Origin: Macrobrachium rosenbergii
Taxonomy: Eukaryota > Arthropoda > Malacostraca > Decapoda > Palaemonidae
Length of the DNA stretch: 64,000 bases
Direction: 5' to 3'
Assembly: GCF_040412425.1 (NCBI RefSeq)
Contig: NC_089766.1
Location: 18,090,401 to 18,154,400 of the forward strand
Every line of letters starts with the position of its first letter. The stretch's first letter is position 1. The position numbers and the translations under genes are program-made. The notes below the pieces were generated by a model. That model was not told where the DNA came from and made no database searches. It saw nothing but the letters and a program-made list of their open reading frames with translations. Positions 23,655 to 36,100 of the stretch are shown here, in pieces.

Positions 23655-23950
23655 ATAGGGGGGTAGTGTCGTCAGTGCACCTCATGCGGTGCAGTGTAGG
23701 CATTACTTAAGGTACTTAGAAGCGTCCCTTCGGCCCCTAGCTGCAATCCCTTTCATTCGTTTTACTGTACCTCTGATCATATTCTCTTCCATCTTACTTT
23801 CCACCCTCTCCTAATAATTGATTCATAAACAACTGCAAGGGTTTCGTCCTGTTACACCTTTCAAACCTTTTTACTGTCAATATCCGTTTCAGCGCAGAAT
23901 GACCTCATAGGTCCCAGTGCCTGGACTTTGGCCTAAATTCTATATTCTTC
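23655..23950 (-). repeat. Dispersed SINE-like repeat, copy 1 (inverted relative to copies 2 and 3)
   Basis: Reverse complement of the repeat at 47424-47760: shared words GTGCACCTCATGCGGTGCA, AGGCATTACTTAA, GAAGCGTCCCTTCGG, CCTCATAGGTCCCAGTG and TTTGGCCTAAATTCTATATTC. I recognise it as a frequent decapod repeat. No pol III box or tail is clear. Confidence 0.8.
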
Positions 23951-24204
23951 TTCTTCTATTCTTCTATAAAAGTCAATAAGTGGAACTGGATACAGTACAT
24001 TACACAATCCATGAAATAGCCAAAGTCCATATTCTGTCATTAAAAGCCAATGCCAAAAAAGATATCAAGTGATTCATTGAAATCAAAATTACATTAATAT
24101 TTGCGTGCTGTTTAATTATAACTTCCTCCCTTCAACCCCTGACTGAAATTCTGGCCAAGCCTATTTACTGTATCTTTGATGCAATAAAACTTTTTAGTTT
24201 TCTG

Positions 24205-24565
24205 ACAAGAAAACTATTGTGCTGGCTTTGTCTGTCCGTCCGCAGTTTATTCTATTCTCACTCTTTTTTTTTGTCTGCACTTTTTCTGTTCGCCCTCAAA
24301 TCTTAAAAACTACTGAGGCTAGAGGGCTGCAAATTGGTATGTTGATTATCCACCCTCCAGTCGCCAAACATACCACATTGCAGCCCTCTAGCCTCAGTAG
24401 TTTTTATTTTATTTAAGGTTAAAGTTAGCCATGATCGTGCTTCTGGCAACGCAACAACACAGGCCACCACGGCCGGCCGAGAGTTTCATAGGCCGCGGCT
24501 CATATAGCATTATACTGAGACCACCGAAAGATAGATAAATTTTCGGTGGCCTTGATTATAAGTTG
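24205..24565. repeat. Dispersed decapod-type repeat containing a hairpin
   Basis: Includes TGTCTGTCCGTCCGCA, a near-perfect stem (24303-24345 against 24364-24406; CTACTGAGGCTAGAGGGCTG / CAGCCCTCTAGCCTCAGTAG) and a 3' part with GGCCACCACGGCCGGCCGAG and GACCACCGAAAGATAGATAA..TTTTCGGTGG. This combination is a common interspersed repeat in decapod genomes as far as I recall; it is probably a MITE or SINE-like family. Confidence 0.75.
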
Positions 24566-24902
24566 TACAGAAAACTCGACTGGTCCGAAGAAACTTCGGC
24601 GCATTTTTACTTGCTTATTGTAATGCCGAGAAATATGAAGTTTAAAGTCTTAGGATAGTTTAGTTACGGGTTGAATACCGTATTATTTCAAAGCCAGATT
24701 TATTCTGAAGAAGGTAATGGCAAACATTTGTATTAAGTATATTGTATAAACGTTCCTTCTTCAATGTTTTTGCTTATATTTATTTTAGTAACTAGCTACC
24801 ATAAGGTAAATCATATCGGCGTCACAATTAGCGTTCTGTTCGTTGCTTGCTGCAAGAACGAGCGTGTCTGAATTGGACAATGTCAGAAGTGTTAAGATCA
24901 AA

Positions 24903-25194
24903 ATGGGTTCTATTGTTTTTTTTTTTTTTTTTTTTTTTTTGCACGAACGTTGTATATTGTCATTCAAAATACCACCCATTCCCCTCCTGTCATCTTCCTC
25001 CTCCCCCTCACCTTCCCTTCTTCCTTCCCATCCTCCTCCTCCTCCTCCTCCTCCTCCTCCTCCTCCTCCTCCTCCCTCCTCCTCCTCCTCCTCCTCCTCC
25101 TCCTCCTCCTCTCCAAAACACGACCTTCCTTCGCACTGGAAGGAAGTTGGATGGATTTAAAAAGCTTAGGTAAGACAGAAGACGAGACGAACTC

Positions 25195-25249
<55 letters not shown>
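24903..25249. repeat. Cluster of T-run, (TCC)n and (CT)n
   Basis: T-run at 24914-24940, (TCC)n at 25030-25111 and (CT)n at 25198-25249, with short unique pieces between. Confidence 0.95.
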
Positions 25250-25251
<2 letters not shown>

Positions 25252-25831
25252 TCAAGGTAGGCTGTTCCCACAATGTTTCCTTCATGACGCTGTTTAGACT
25301 TTTCGTGGACATCTTAATTCCTTTCATTCTCACTGTCGTGATCGTCCATCCATACTCCAGCCTCTCGTTTTAGCAAATCTTTTTGTTATTTTTCCTTTAT
25401 TTATTCCCTCTGTATTTATTTCCACTTATTTACTGTCCATAGCAGTGGATGTCAACAGGACAGTCTATTAAGATAGCTAGTTGTATCCCAGTTACATCAT
25501 ATGTACGTTTAGTTTTTCCATTTTTACTCTGCCTGGACATTTCAAAATACTGTAGCTGCTGGAGACTTCAATAGTAAGGAGAGAAAAGTAGTTAACTGCG
25601 TGTCTTGCTGGCAGAATACAGAATTTTACTGTATAGTATTTTATGAATGAATCGAGCCTCCGTTTTATTTCGTGAACTGAATAAAATATCCAGATGGAAT
25701 TATGTTACTTTTGAGTGATGGAAGCTCCCGAAGGAGAAGAGATATCTGCCAAATAAGAATCGTCATTATGCACAAACTGAACCTGTCAACTAGCCCCCTA
25801 CCTAGTTCCAAAATTGGTTTACTGAAGGAAG

Positions 25832-25835
<4 letters not shown>
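25250..25835. other. Non-coding stretch, nothing recognised
   Basis: Only short frames. Confidence 0.5.

Positions 25836-25893
<58 letters not shown>
25836..25893. repeat. (CT)n microsatellite
   Basis: About 29 uninterrupted units. Confidence 0.95.
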
Positions 25894-25896
<3 letters not shown>

Positions 25897-26030
25897 GAAC
25901 ATTGTCTCATAGGAACATTGTATGCACCTGTTAATATGATTTTCCTGTTAAGTTATAATGCAGCCCTGTTAATGTATGGATTGCATTCCTTGTTAAAATT
26001 TGACCAATTAGATCCTAGAGTTGCCACCTG

Positions 26031-26032
<2 letters not shown>

Positions 26033-26076
<44 letters not shown>

Positions 26077-26220
26077 CTTCCTGTCCTGAGTGCATCTGGT
26101 CTATATCTTTATCTCTCTCTCTCTCCCTCTCTGAATCTCTCTCTCTAGAGTCTCTCTCTCTCTCTCTCTCTCCCGTCTCTCTCCTCTGAGAATTGCCACC
26201 TTCTCTCTCTCTCTCTCTCC

Positions 26221-26278
<58 letters not shown>

Positions 26279-26339
26279 CTCTGAGTGCACTCCTGAGCGC
26301 ACTTTCTCCAGAGCGACCATCATCTATATCTAGGTTTCC

Positions 26340-26383
<44 letters not shown>

Positions 26384-26441
26384 TCTCTCCTGTCTGAGTG
26401 CTCTTTCCTCCAGAGTCATCTGTCCTATCTTTAGTGCTTTT

Positions 26442-26498
<57 letters not shown>

Positions 26499-26532
26499 GT
26501 CCTGAGTGCACTTTTTCCAGAATTGCCACCTG

Positions 26533-26599
<67 letters not shown>

Positions 26600-26664
26600 G
26601 TCCTGAGTGCACTTCCTCCTCCAGACAATCTGCTATATCTTTTATACCTGCTCTCTCTCTCTCC

Positions 26665-26704
<40 letters not shown>

Positions 26705-26811
26705 TCCTGTCCTGAGTCTTTTCTCGACCATCTGGTCTCTATCTTTATTTCTCTCTCTCTCCTCCTGTCCTGGGTGCACTTTCTTCCAGAGCGACCATCT
26801 CTCTATATCTT

Positions 26812-26861
<50 letters not shown>

Positions 26862-26913
26862 GTCCTGAGTGCACTTTTTTCCAGAGCGACCATCTGGTCT
26901 ATATGTTTATTTA

Positions 26914-26966
<53 letters not shown>

Positions 26967-27024
26967 TGTCCTGAGTGCACTTTCTTCCAGAGCGACCATC
27001 TGGTCTATATCTTTATTTATACAC

Positions 27025-27092
<68 letters not shown>
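26033..27092. repeat. Composite array: (CT)n blocks with a fixed linker, about ten units
   Basis: (CT)n blocks of 20-60 bp alternate with a linker reading TCCTGTCCTGAGTGCACTTT, CTTCCAGAGCGACCATCTGG, TCTATATCTTTATTT. The linker is best conserved at the right end (26860-27030) and increasingly damaged to the left. The Ser/Leu-rich and Arg/Glu-rich frames across it are translated repeat. Confidence 0.95.
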
Positions 27093-27095
<3 letters not shown>

Positions 27096-27414
27096 CACCT
27101 GTTATCCCTCTCTCACCCTTTTGTATTTTGTATTTTATTTATTCAGTGCTCCATTACTTTTACTTAAGTAATATTTCCAATCTTTCCCGGCCGTTCCATC
27201 TGGTCTTCATCCTCATCCTGCCAAATCTGCTACGTTTCTGATTGGAAAATGAGGATTAGACGGACAGAGCATCCTTTCTCTTTATGATACTCTTGGTATT
27301 TTAATTAAATTTTCATTTATTTAATATTTTGTTAATTTATCTATTTTTCCAATGACTGGTCTCTTTCTGTATTTCCCTTTACCTTCTGTTACTTCTTTCA
27401 AATGAACACCGTAT

Positions 27415-27484
27415 TCGATGGAAGCTGAATTTCAAGTCATTGGCTCCTGTGGTGGGCTTGTTCCACATGAATAGGGTTCACCTT

Positions 27485-27562
<78 letters not shown>
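27415..27562 (+). mobile_element. LINE 3' end with (TAA)n tail, sense
   Basis: GAAGCTGAATTTCAAGTCAT..GGCTCC, then TTGTTCCACATGAATAGGGT and TCACCTTCTGAA run directly into about 25 TAA units. This is the reverse complement of the 3' end seen at 50561-50700, so the trinucleotide tract is the LINE's own tail. The copy is truncated to roughly its last 75 bp plus tail. Confidence 0.75.
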
Positions 27563-27563
<1 letters not shown>

Positions 27564-29090
27564 TAATTTGAGATTTGGGTTGAAGTTTCTTGTGTTACCA
27601 CAGGACCAATTTGATATCGGCATATGTCCATACAATCGATTAGCAGGAACGAATTGTCTGGGGCGTGGAGTAAGCCACGAAGTATTCAGCGTTTAAGATT
27701 GATGACCTTAAACTCTGGGAATTGAAGAAAAGGCCCATAATGCACTGGGGTTAACAAGCTGCTGTAGTAGTCTTGTTGAGGACCTCTCTCTCTCTGTAAC
27801 CCAACAGAGACGTACACGCGTTGAAAGGGATATTGTGTATAACATTTCATCCTCCCTTGTGTGGGATTGATAATTTTCCCACTGGACCAAGTGTGTGTGA
27901 TTTTATAACGAGAAATGTTTGGACAGAGCTTCATTACCATCTCTGGGTTTTGTTTTGGAAATGACAAGAAGTTGGACAGTTTAGTTCAAAGACAACTCAT
28001 TCCATCTTGAGCTGTTTTTTATAAAGCGTGTTTTCAATCATGGCGTTTTATATCTTGCGTAGGTGATGATGGCCTGCTACCTCAGTAGTTTTTCAGAGAC
28101 TTCTCTAAGTGTTCAGGGCAGTATTTGTATGTTGTTGATTACTTCAACAGTCTTTTTTGGGATTATATTTTATGTATTGGGGTTGGCGAGGTGACGTACT
28201 GTAGATATTCATTTGCTTATGTTGAATAATAAATCATTCCTTACGGTACTCGTCCTTGTTGCCTCTTAGCTGATTTGAATACACGCTGTAAACACAGTTA
28301 CATCATGTTTTTTGCCTTGATAGTGGTCCCTCATATCACTCGAATTCAACTCGAGACAGTCTTTCAGTTCAGGTGCTTTTACCAGCTGATGGTCCTCTTA
28401 CTACCGAATGACTGTGAGGAGGACTGTTGTCAAGAGAACATTCTCAAATTCTTTGTAAGAGGATGGTGGAGCATAGTACAGTTGCTCGTACCTGGAGAGT
28501 CTGTCCTTGCAGGATACATTTGTTTATGTTAGCTGTACCCAAGTGTGCAAGAAAGCTACTGTTTGATCTTGTTTCGTGGTTTCACGTTGTTTCACTTTGT
28601 TTGGTTTTCTGTACAGAATAGGATAATTCTCTGGCGGGCCCTTGTACTTTTTCAAAATAAGGTGCTTTATGTATATTTTCTAATTGTCTTTCAGCATAGT
28701 CAGTATTAGCTTGCAGAATAGGAAAGTCTTTAGTTCTTTTAAATTTCCTTGTATTAAATTGCATAGATTATTAGTAAAGCCTGTATGATAGATAATAGAT
28801 AGATAGATAGATAGATAGATAGAGATAGGATAGATTAGATTTACTGACCACAAAATTACGACTTTCATAATAACAAAGATTCAGAATGACAGTATTTCCA
28901 TATCTCACAAAAGATCTTATTTTTGGGGTCAGTCAGTATCAAAATATCATATATCATACACATCTCTGTAAAACGGGGAAGCATAGAGAAAATAACAAAA
29001 TAAATTACAAAATGACAGCTCTCAGGTACATCGTTAATATCACCTATATTATAAAATCCATGACAACAGTAGTTTATTTGCTTTAGTTTA
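27563..29090. other. Non-coding stretch with a short (GATA)n
   Basis: (GATA)n-like run at 28788-28835. No gene recognised. Confidence 0.5.
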
Positions 29091-29098
29091 CTCTAGAT

Positions 29099-29181
29099 CA
29101 GTGGTTCTTCACCTTTTTCAGTGCCCAGGTTTAAGGTTTCGACCCCATGGGGGTACAGGCACCCTATGTTAAGAACAATTG
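29099..29181. mobile_element. 83-bp hAT-type MITE
   Basis: Ends CAGTGGTTCTTCAC and, on the other strand, CAATTGTTCTTAAC (11 of 14 identical). It is flanked by exact copies of CTCTAGAT at 29091-29098 and 29182-29189, the 8-bp target duplication of hAT transposons. The CAGTGGTTCT start is typical of hAT families. Confidence 0.85.
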
Positions 29182-29544
29182 CTCTAGATTCACTCAATTC
29201 ACAAGTGCATTTGAACGATGAGCATCCGTAAAATCCTGCTTGCATTGTTCCTATGTAATTGCTCTCGCAAGAAAAGGATGTTCCAGGTCGGATTCTGATT
29301 ATTTTGATGACCTTCTATGCAAGATCTTGCAGTTGGTAATCTCTCGTGACTGGGCAGTGTGTCAGCCAACTGACTGTGGATTGGGAAACCCCTCACGACG
29401 GAGATGCAACCGAGTACCGGGACCTTTCCCTGAAAAAAGAGGGACGCCATGTCTTAAAAACTAACCATAGAATTTTCTTGAAAATAATCTTATGTTTCCT
29501 ACACCCACATTTTGTTTCTCACACCCAAGTTACTCCAGAGGTAC

Positions 29545-29588
29545 TAATCTAACCTAACCTAACCCAACCTAGCTTAACCTAACCTAAC
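29545..29588. repeat. Interstitial telomere-like (CCTAA)n tract
   Basis: TCTAACCTAACCTAACCCAA then CCTAGCTTAACCTAACCTAAC, i.e. about eight units of CCTAA (TTAGG on the minus strand) with a few changes. TTAGG is the telomere repeat of most arthropods. Confidence 0.75.
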
Positions 29589-30695
29589 GAGACGAGACAA
29601 TGGGGTGGGGGGGGGGGAGAGTGGAAGAACGGGAGACGAGCCACCCTCCTGCGAAAGAGGTTGGAAACAGGAACCCTCGGATGATGATGTGAGGATACAG
29701 AAAGTTGAGATACTGAGGCCAAATGGGGAAACAGGAAGGAAGATGTTTTATAGAGGTTCCTCCAGTGACCTCCTTTGAGGAAGTTAAAAGTTGAAGGGTT
29801 TAACCTAACTGTCATATTTCAGGGTTTTGTCAAGAATGCAGAAGAATTTTTTTTCATTACTGGGAATGAATTTATCATATCCAGTGTTTTTCCTCAGAGG
29901 TACAGTAATGGCCACCTTATCATATGTAACTCTGGGCTCGTAATGCAGTCTTCTTGCCTGAAACACGTAAAGATATCTTGAATATTCTTTCAGAAAAGAC
30001 TCAATTAGGTCAGTGGGAATTATTTTTCAAGATGAGAAAGGCTACCATAGAATATTGCCTTAAGTGGAGGGAATCCATGATTATATATTCAACTGGAAGA
30101 ACTGTCTATGCAGTTATATTTTGTCAAAAACCCATGAAATGAGTAGATCTTCCTTCACTGGTTCATTAGTTTTAATATTAATATCTACTAATATATTGCT
30201 CATGCAAAAGCACTTTAAGAAACCTGATACCTTAATTTGCATAGAACGGGTCCTCTGGCGTATATTATTACTTTTAACAGGATTTAAGACAAAGGTCCCT
30301 GTTAATTCAGTCTGTATATGATTACACAAGTAAATAACATGATTTCACATATCAAAATATGGTGTCCTTTGAGAATATTCAAATTGAATTTGCTGTGTTA
30401 CAGAGAAGATGTGGTTCTTAGCATTTCGTGATATCCAAAATAAAAAAAAAATAGTTTGTAGAACATTGGTCTTTCCATGAATTGAGTTGAAAGCAAGTGT
30501 ATGACATTTTCGTTCTCTTTCAGTTAAGGCCTTTCTGAGAACCTGGGATTTGGTGATGACACAAGAGATATTGTCATCGTAGCAAAGTGCCTTTGGCTAT
30601 TTGATAACAAACAGGAACTCTAGAGTGGCGTGAAGGATGTAGAAAGAGGCTTCAGGAAGAAGTTTTACTCCAGCATGGTAAGTTGTGTGTAAGAT
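29589..30695. other. Non-coding stretch, nothing recognised
   Basis: Starts with a G-run (GGGGTGGGGGGGGGG near 29603). No gene recognised. Confidence 0.5.
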
Positions 30696-30912
30696 AGTTG
30701 TATTAATTTTCTGGTACCTGTTCCCAGCATTTAGTTGTATTCATTTTCTGGTACCTGTTCCCAGCATTTAGTTGTATTCATTTTCTGGTACCTGTTTCAG
30801 CATTTAGTTGTATTCATTTTCTGGTACCTGTTTCAGCATTTAGTTGCATTCATTTTCTGGTACCTGTTCCAGCATTTAGTTGAATTCATTTTCTGGTACC
30901 TGCTCCAGTATA
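30696..30912. repeat. 36/37-bp minisatellite, six units
   Basis: Units contain AGTTGTATTCATTTTCTGG, TACCTG and TTCCAGCATTT. The first two units have an extra C (TTCCCAGC); the last is partial. Confidence 0.95.
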
Positions 30913-31235
30913 TTCTGATAAAAGTGGCCACTTATTTTGAGGCATCATACGGCATGATTACAAGGAATTGCTCGCACAATTAAAATTATTATTATTTAAA
31001 ACTGGTATGTCAGAAGGTACACTGATCTTTTATTTCAGAATGTTTGTAGAGTCAGCAAGATACCTACAGTAGGTGCATTCATTTTCTGGTACCTGTTCCA
31101 GCATTTTCAGATAAAAGTGGCCACTTAACACAATTGCAAGGAATTACTTACACAATTAAAATTTTCTTGTTTAAAACTAGGTTTTATAAGGTAAATGATC
31201 ATTTATTTCAAAATGCTTGTAGAGTCATTAGAATG
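30912..31235. repeat. Tandem duplication of about 150 bp
   Basis: The segment from ATAAAAGTGGCCACTTA through CACAATTAAAAT, TTTAAAACT and GTAGAGTCA occurs at about 30917-31055 and again at 31105-31227. The second copy is also preceded by a lone minisatellite unit (CATTTTCTGGTACCTGTTCC near 31080), so duplication included the end of the array. Confidence 0.75.
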
Positions 31236-33199
31236 TGACACATTTATTGCTTGTGGAACTAACGAACCTAGACGAGAGAGAATTAAGCCTTTATATCGTG
31301 ATAGGTTTAACCAGAGTCCTCCCTTCCTCAATAAATTTGCCCGTAACTGTACTCTTAAGAATGTTACGAAGTTCTTTCAATTTTCAGGTTAACGATCCTC
31401 AACGGTCAACGGACAGACTTAAAATCCCTTCACTTCTGTGGAAGATTATTATACAAAATAACTGGTATATCAAGTTCCCATCCTTGGATGAATGTTGGTG
31501 CCCCACAAAATAATCTAATCCAAGTAAGTGGTCGTAATATCTGCATATGATTTATCCCTATTGTAGACACTATCGTGTTTATAATAGAACAATTGAATTA
31601 TTGCTGTTTTTCTGAGTCTTCCTTTCACCTTTTAACCTCTGTAGTTGTCACAAAAGTGGATGGTGATGGTTTATGCAGGTAAAATGTTTTAATAATATGA
31701 CTAATTTATATTTAAAGAGAAACTCTTATTGCCTAACACGCCTTAGAGCAGTATAATTTGCCTGAAACATCAAAGTTTAAAACATCAGAATTCTTGCTTG
31801 CTTAGGTATTGACTGACTCTCTTAGGTAGTGGATATTTTCGTAGTTTTGTTTTTAAAACCCACTGGGAAAGACATCTCTTCATTTGGGCACAGTTTTAGA
31901 CATTTTACCAAGCTTATTACTGTGGGGTCAAAGTTCCGGACTGAATCACAATTATGCAGATTTTAAGTAAGAACTCTCTGTGACAGAAGTATTGTAACTT
32001 AGATAGTTCCACTGACGTTTAAATTCACCTTGCCAAGAGAGTTGTAAGTTTGGAAACTTTAGACCAAAACTATAATATAAACCATTTGTCTCCTATCAAG
32101 CCTTGGTTACAGTGAAAGCCAAGAAGGATTCATAAAGGCTCATCAAATGCTCATTGATCTGGTGCAAGAAATTGTTGGAAGCCAATTCAAATCAGGGAAG
32201 AAGGTGGTGCAAAGTCTAAGGTCTTAAGAAGTGGCTTTAGTGCGTCCATGATGACATTAGCCTTGGCACAGGAAATTATTTTCATATTTTACCAAAAGCA
32301 GTTATCCAAAAATAGGCAACTGAAATAGGAAAAGAACCTAATGACAAATTACTGGCTCGTTACTGCTTTCTGCCGACGTCTCCTGAATTCAAGTGTATTG
32401 GTTTTATTTTCTATTCCCTCATAGTGATTTATTCATCACTATAACTTGTCTCTGTGCAGGCTGATTTCTCTTTGGAGCCCTCTTGGGTTTATTGTAGTCT
32501 GTTGACTCTGTCCATGAGGGGTTTTCAGCTGAAGATTTAAAGAAAGCAAGAAAGAAAGGTAGTTCTAGGAAGAAGGAAGATAATGAAGTAGACTGTAGGT
32601 AAAGAACTGAGTTTTACATCATAGGTAATCGCAGGATGTGTGAATCTGAACGTGAAAGAAAGACTTTTGAATAATGGAAGGACATGAAGTAATGGGTTGA
32701 ATGTCCTTTGACAGTCAGTGTCCCTTAGTGAGTTTTGCAAGAGAGTAAAATGTTCAAGTGGTGCTGTTTCTTCTGTATCAGTGTTATTCACTTGTCATAA
32801 AATATCTTTCACGCTAACACATTTCCTTATGTTTTGGTGGTTATAGTCTGCTCTTTCCCTTTCGAGCAAAAGTAAGTTAATTTGGAAAGGTTTCACTTTG
32901 TTCTGTGTTTTGACCGTTCTGAAATATGTAGAGGAAAATGAGAGTTTTACAAACGTTTAAAAAAATTCCGCATTAGCGTAGTTTACTAAGAGTTCAATTA
33001 ATAAAGCACAGCCAGTAAACTAGTTTCTTAGAGCAAACTAGAACAAACTTAAGTCAAGCCTTAGAGAGAAACATTTTCACTTTATTTTAATCATTATTGA
33101 ATAAGGTGTTCCTGTACTTCTAAGACAGGCTCCTCAAAGCAATTACTGTGTTTTTTTTTTTTTTTTAAATGAACTGAAAGAAGGGAGTCAGAGTATTAT
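31236..33199. other. Non-coding stretch, nothing recognised
   Basis: Only short frames; no element ends seen. Confidence 0.5.
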
Positions 33200-36100
33200 G
33201 GTTTATCAACTCCACAAAGGTTGGTAATCCTCTTCCAGATTAGAAAGATGTCATCATCATCACAATTTTACAGTTTTCCCAGACTTGGGTGGGGTTGTCT
33301 CCACTCCCAGATTTGGTGCACTTTCTGGCAGAATCCCTATCTGACCTATCTCTTGTTTCTGCTATTGCCTTTTTTTTTTTTTTGCTACTTATTTTCTGGT
33401 GCCTCCTTGCTTATTTGACCAGCTGTTCTTTATCTTACCTTTTAATATGTGCCAAACCATTTCAGTCTGCTCTACAGCCTCTGAACATCATTAGCATTAT
33501 CATCTTACCACTGCACTGTGGCTATGAATCTTAGCATTATTTAATCATGATGCCTTTCAAAGCCCTCATTATACTTTTGTCAGAGCTCTTGTGTTGCTGC
33601 AACACTGAGTTATACAAGACTCATGAATGCATCATAAGTGTTTACATAGTGATAATTTTCCATTTTATCAATAACTTACAGGGTTCTTCTCGTCGGTACT
33701 AAATTCTTAATACTTCTTAAAAATCCAGTGTCCCCATGGTAACATGTTTTGTCTATCCCAAGACCTGCCTTTTTAACACAGTATGGTGCCTCACCTTGTA
33801 TTTTGGTTATGGTGAGTCCTTTTCTCCTTGTATATTATGTAATTCTGAGTATCTCCTGGGACATCATTTATTGTATCGATCTCACACCCACATTTTTCCC
33901 CCACAGCAATCACATGGCCACTTTCCTGACTGGACCCTTTCCTCTGATTTCTTAGTCACCATAAGATCTGTTTTGTTTAAGTTAATTATTAATTCTCTCC
34001 TCTAATTTTTTGGTATCCTCTGCCTTCGCAATGGCCCCCTTGAGTGTCTTGCTCTTCTTCACCTTCTCGAGATATACAAATAAACCAAATTCTTCTAAGT
34101 TTTTAGCATTTCATTCCATGGTTTTTGCTTTGTAGGTTCTCATTGTCATACTCTTTCCACACACTTCTGGATCAACCCATTTCTTTATCAGATTTTCCTA
34201 TAAACTGGCGAGCTTATCAGTGACCGGCTCGCTGGCGTGTTGTTCCTGATGTCCTTGGAAATTTTCCACTTTTTAATCTCTTTAATGGTATATTCTCTAT
34301 TGGTCACTTCATCATGTAAGACCTAGTTTGTCTTCATTTCCTTCATTCAGACGATTTTCAAAAAACACTTCAAGTATTCCATTGGGTTTTTTTCAATTTG
34401 TGTCCACTCTCATCTTTCCTTGACATAACCTCTTCTGAATATTTCTCTTTTCCTCCTCCTGCTGTGTTGTTGATCTGATTCAGTTCCTCCCATTTTCTTT
34501 GTCCTTGCCACATGCCTTTTTGTTTAGCTTTCCCTTCTGCCTTTCTGTAGCTTCAGCTTGAGAAGGCTGTCTTTTCTCTCCTGCAGGCAGGCCTTGGTAT
34601 GTCTTGATTTTCTCACCTTGTCTCTCGATGTCCTGTCCACTGTGTCACACTCACACTACACACCTTTTAGACTTTTCCATCTTTCAGTCTTCATGTTTTT
34701 ATTATCCTGGATTTTTCATCATCCTTTTCCATCCCTCGCCGTCAGATCATTTCCAGCAGTGTACATTAGTATCAAGGATGCCTTCCTGATCTATCAGCAG
34801 AAACCTTTTCTCAATGCTGCGTTTACTTCTCACGATAAAATCAATTCTATTCAATTTTCCACTCTTGCATGCCATTTACTTCTCTCGGGCTGCTAAAATC
34901 TGCTTCTCCCTCTACCTCATTCGACCAACCTGGTTGTGGGCAATATAACGATAGTACTTGTGTTACCTTCTTTCATTTATTTTTATTTGATTCACTCTCG
35001 TCACATTTGCTATTTCCAGTTAGAAAGAACCTGCTCCTTTCTAGTGTTCACATTTTAACGGTTGGGTGATGTCTTGGCCAGCTGGTATGAAAATGTCAGT
35101 GATTTCACCAAACTGTTCAAGGAATGAGATTGGTGCTCCTAATAGTTTGGCTCTTAGTTGATGCATAAGGAAGGCCTTCAACAACCACAGGAGATAAAAG
35201 TTTTATTATTGTCACTCCGCATAGGAATGTAATCTGCTTTATGGAGATTTTTAGTTTTCCTTCATGTAGGCCTAGAAGATAGGCATGGATATTCAGGAAG
35301 GGTTTAATCAATCGATATTTAGAATGTTTATTTATCTCTGTCCAGAAATTCCTGTGTTCGGTTGCTTTGGGTGTATCCATGACTGGTGTAGTCATAGAAT
35401 TTGTATATTTATGTTTTTTCTTGACGCCTTGGTGGCGTTTTCCTTTAAATGAGGAAGTCTTGTTTTGTTTGAGGAAAGGCAAGAAGTATTTTGTTAGTCT
35501 GTGTCAATTTGACCACCGAATGAAAGAGACTTTGCTGATTTCAGTTCTCACGTCTGGTGTTATAGAAAACTGACTCTTTTATCACCTATAATTTCTGTGA
35601 TCTGATGTGTGTTTTTCTTGTCATTTTAAAGGAGCCAGGGACTTGATGATGTATCTCACACTTGACAGAGATGATTGATTATATCCTTTTGATTTGTACC
35701 GTTGAATAAAAGGCCATTGGCGATACAGCTTTCGTGTGGCTTTCTTTCTTTAGATTTTGAGGGGAAAATAACTCGGCATTTTCTCATCCTTTTTCGGTAA
35801 CATTCATCACATAGCAGTGTATGAATCTGCAGTTCAGTTCTCTGTCCTCAGGTTTGCTGTCACCACTGACATTATTTGTCTCGATTCTTGTTAATTTCAT
35901 TGTTCTTTCAGTAATGACCTGCTGTCTTCTGCACAGTTTATCTCGGTCTAGGTTCTCTGTTATGTATTTCAGCCGAGAAACACATTGCCGTCATTGAAAA
36001 TCGATTTAGTTCATCTGGTCACCTTTAAAAAGATCATAATGTTTTCTCTCTCTCTCTTTTATCCTTGACCCACGTGTAATTTCATTTGTCATATTGTTGT

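Noticed and set aside
34558..34896. 112-residue frame as a membrane protein
   Set aside because: Pyrimidine-rich DNA gives Leu/Ser/Phe by composition; not preserved in the duplicate copy.
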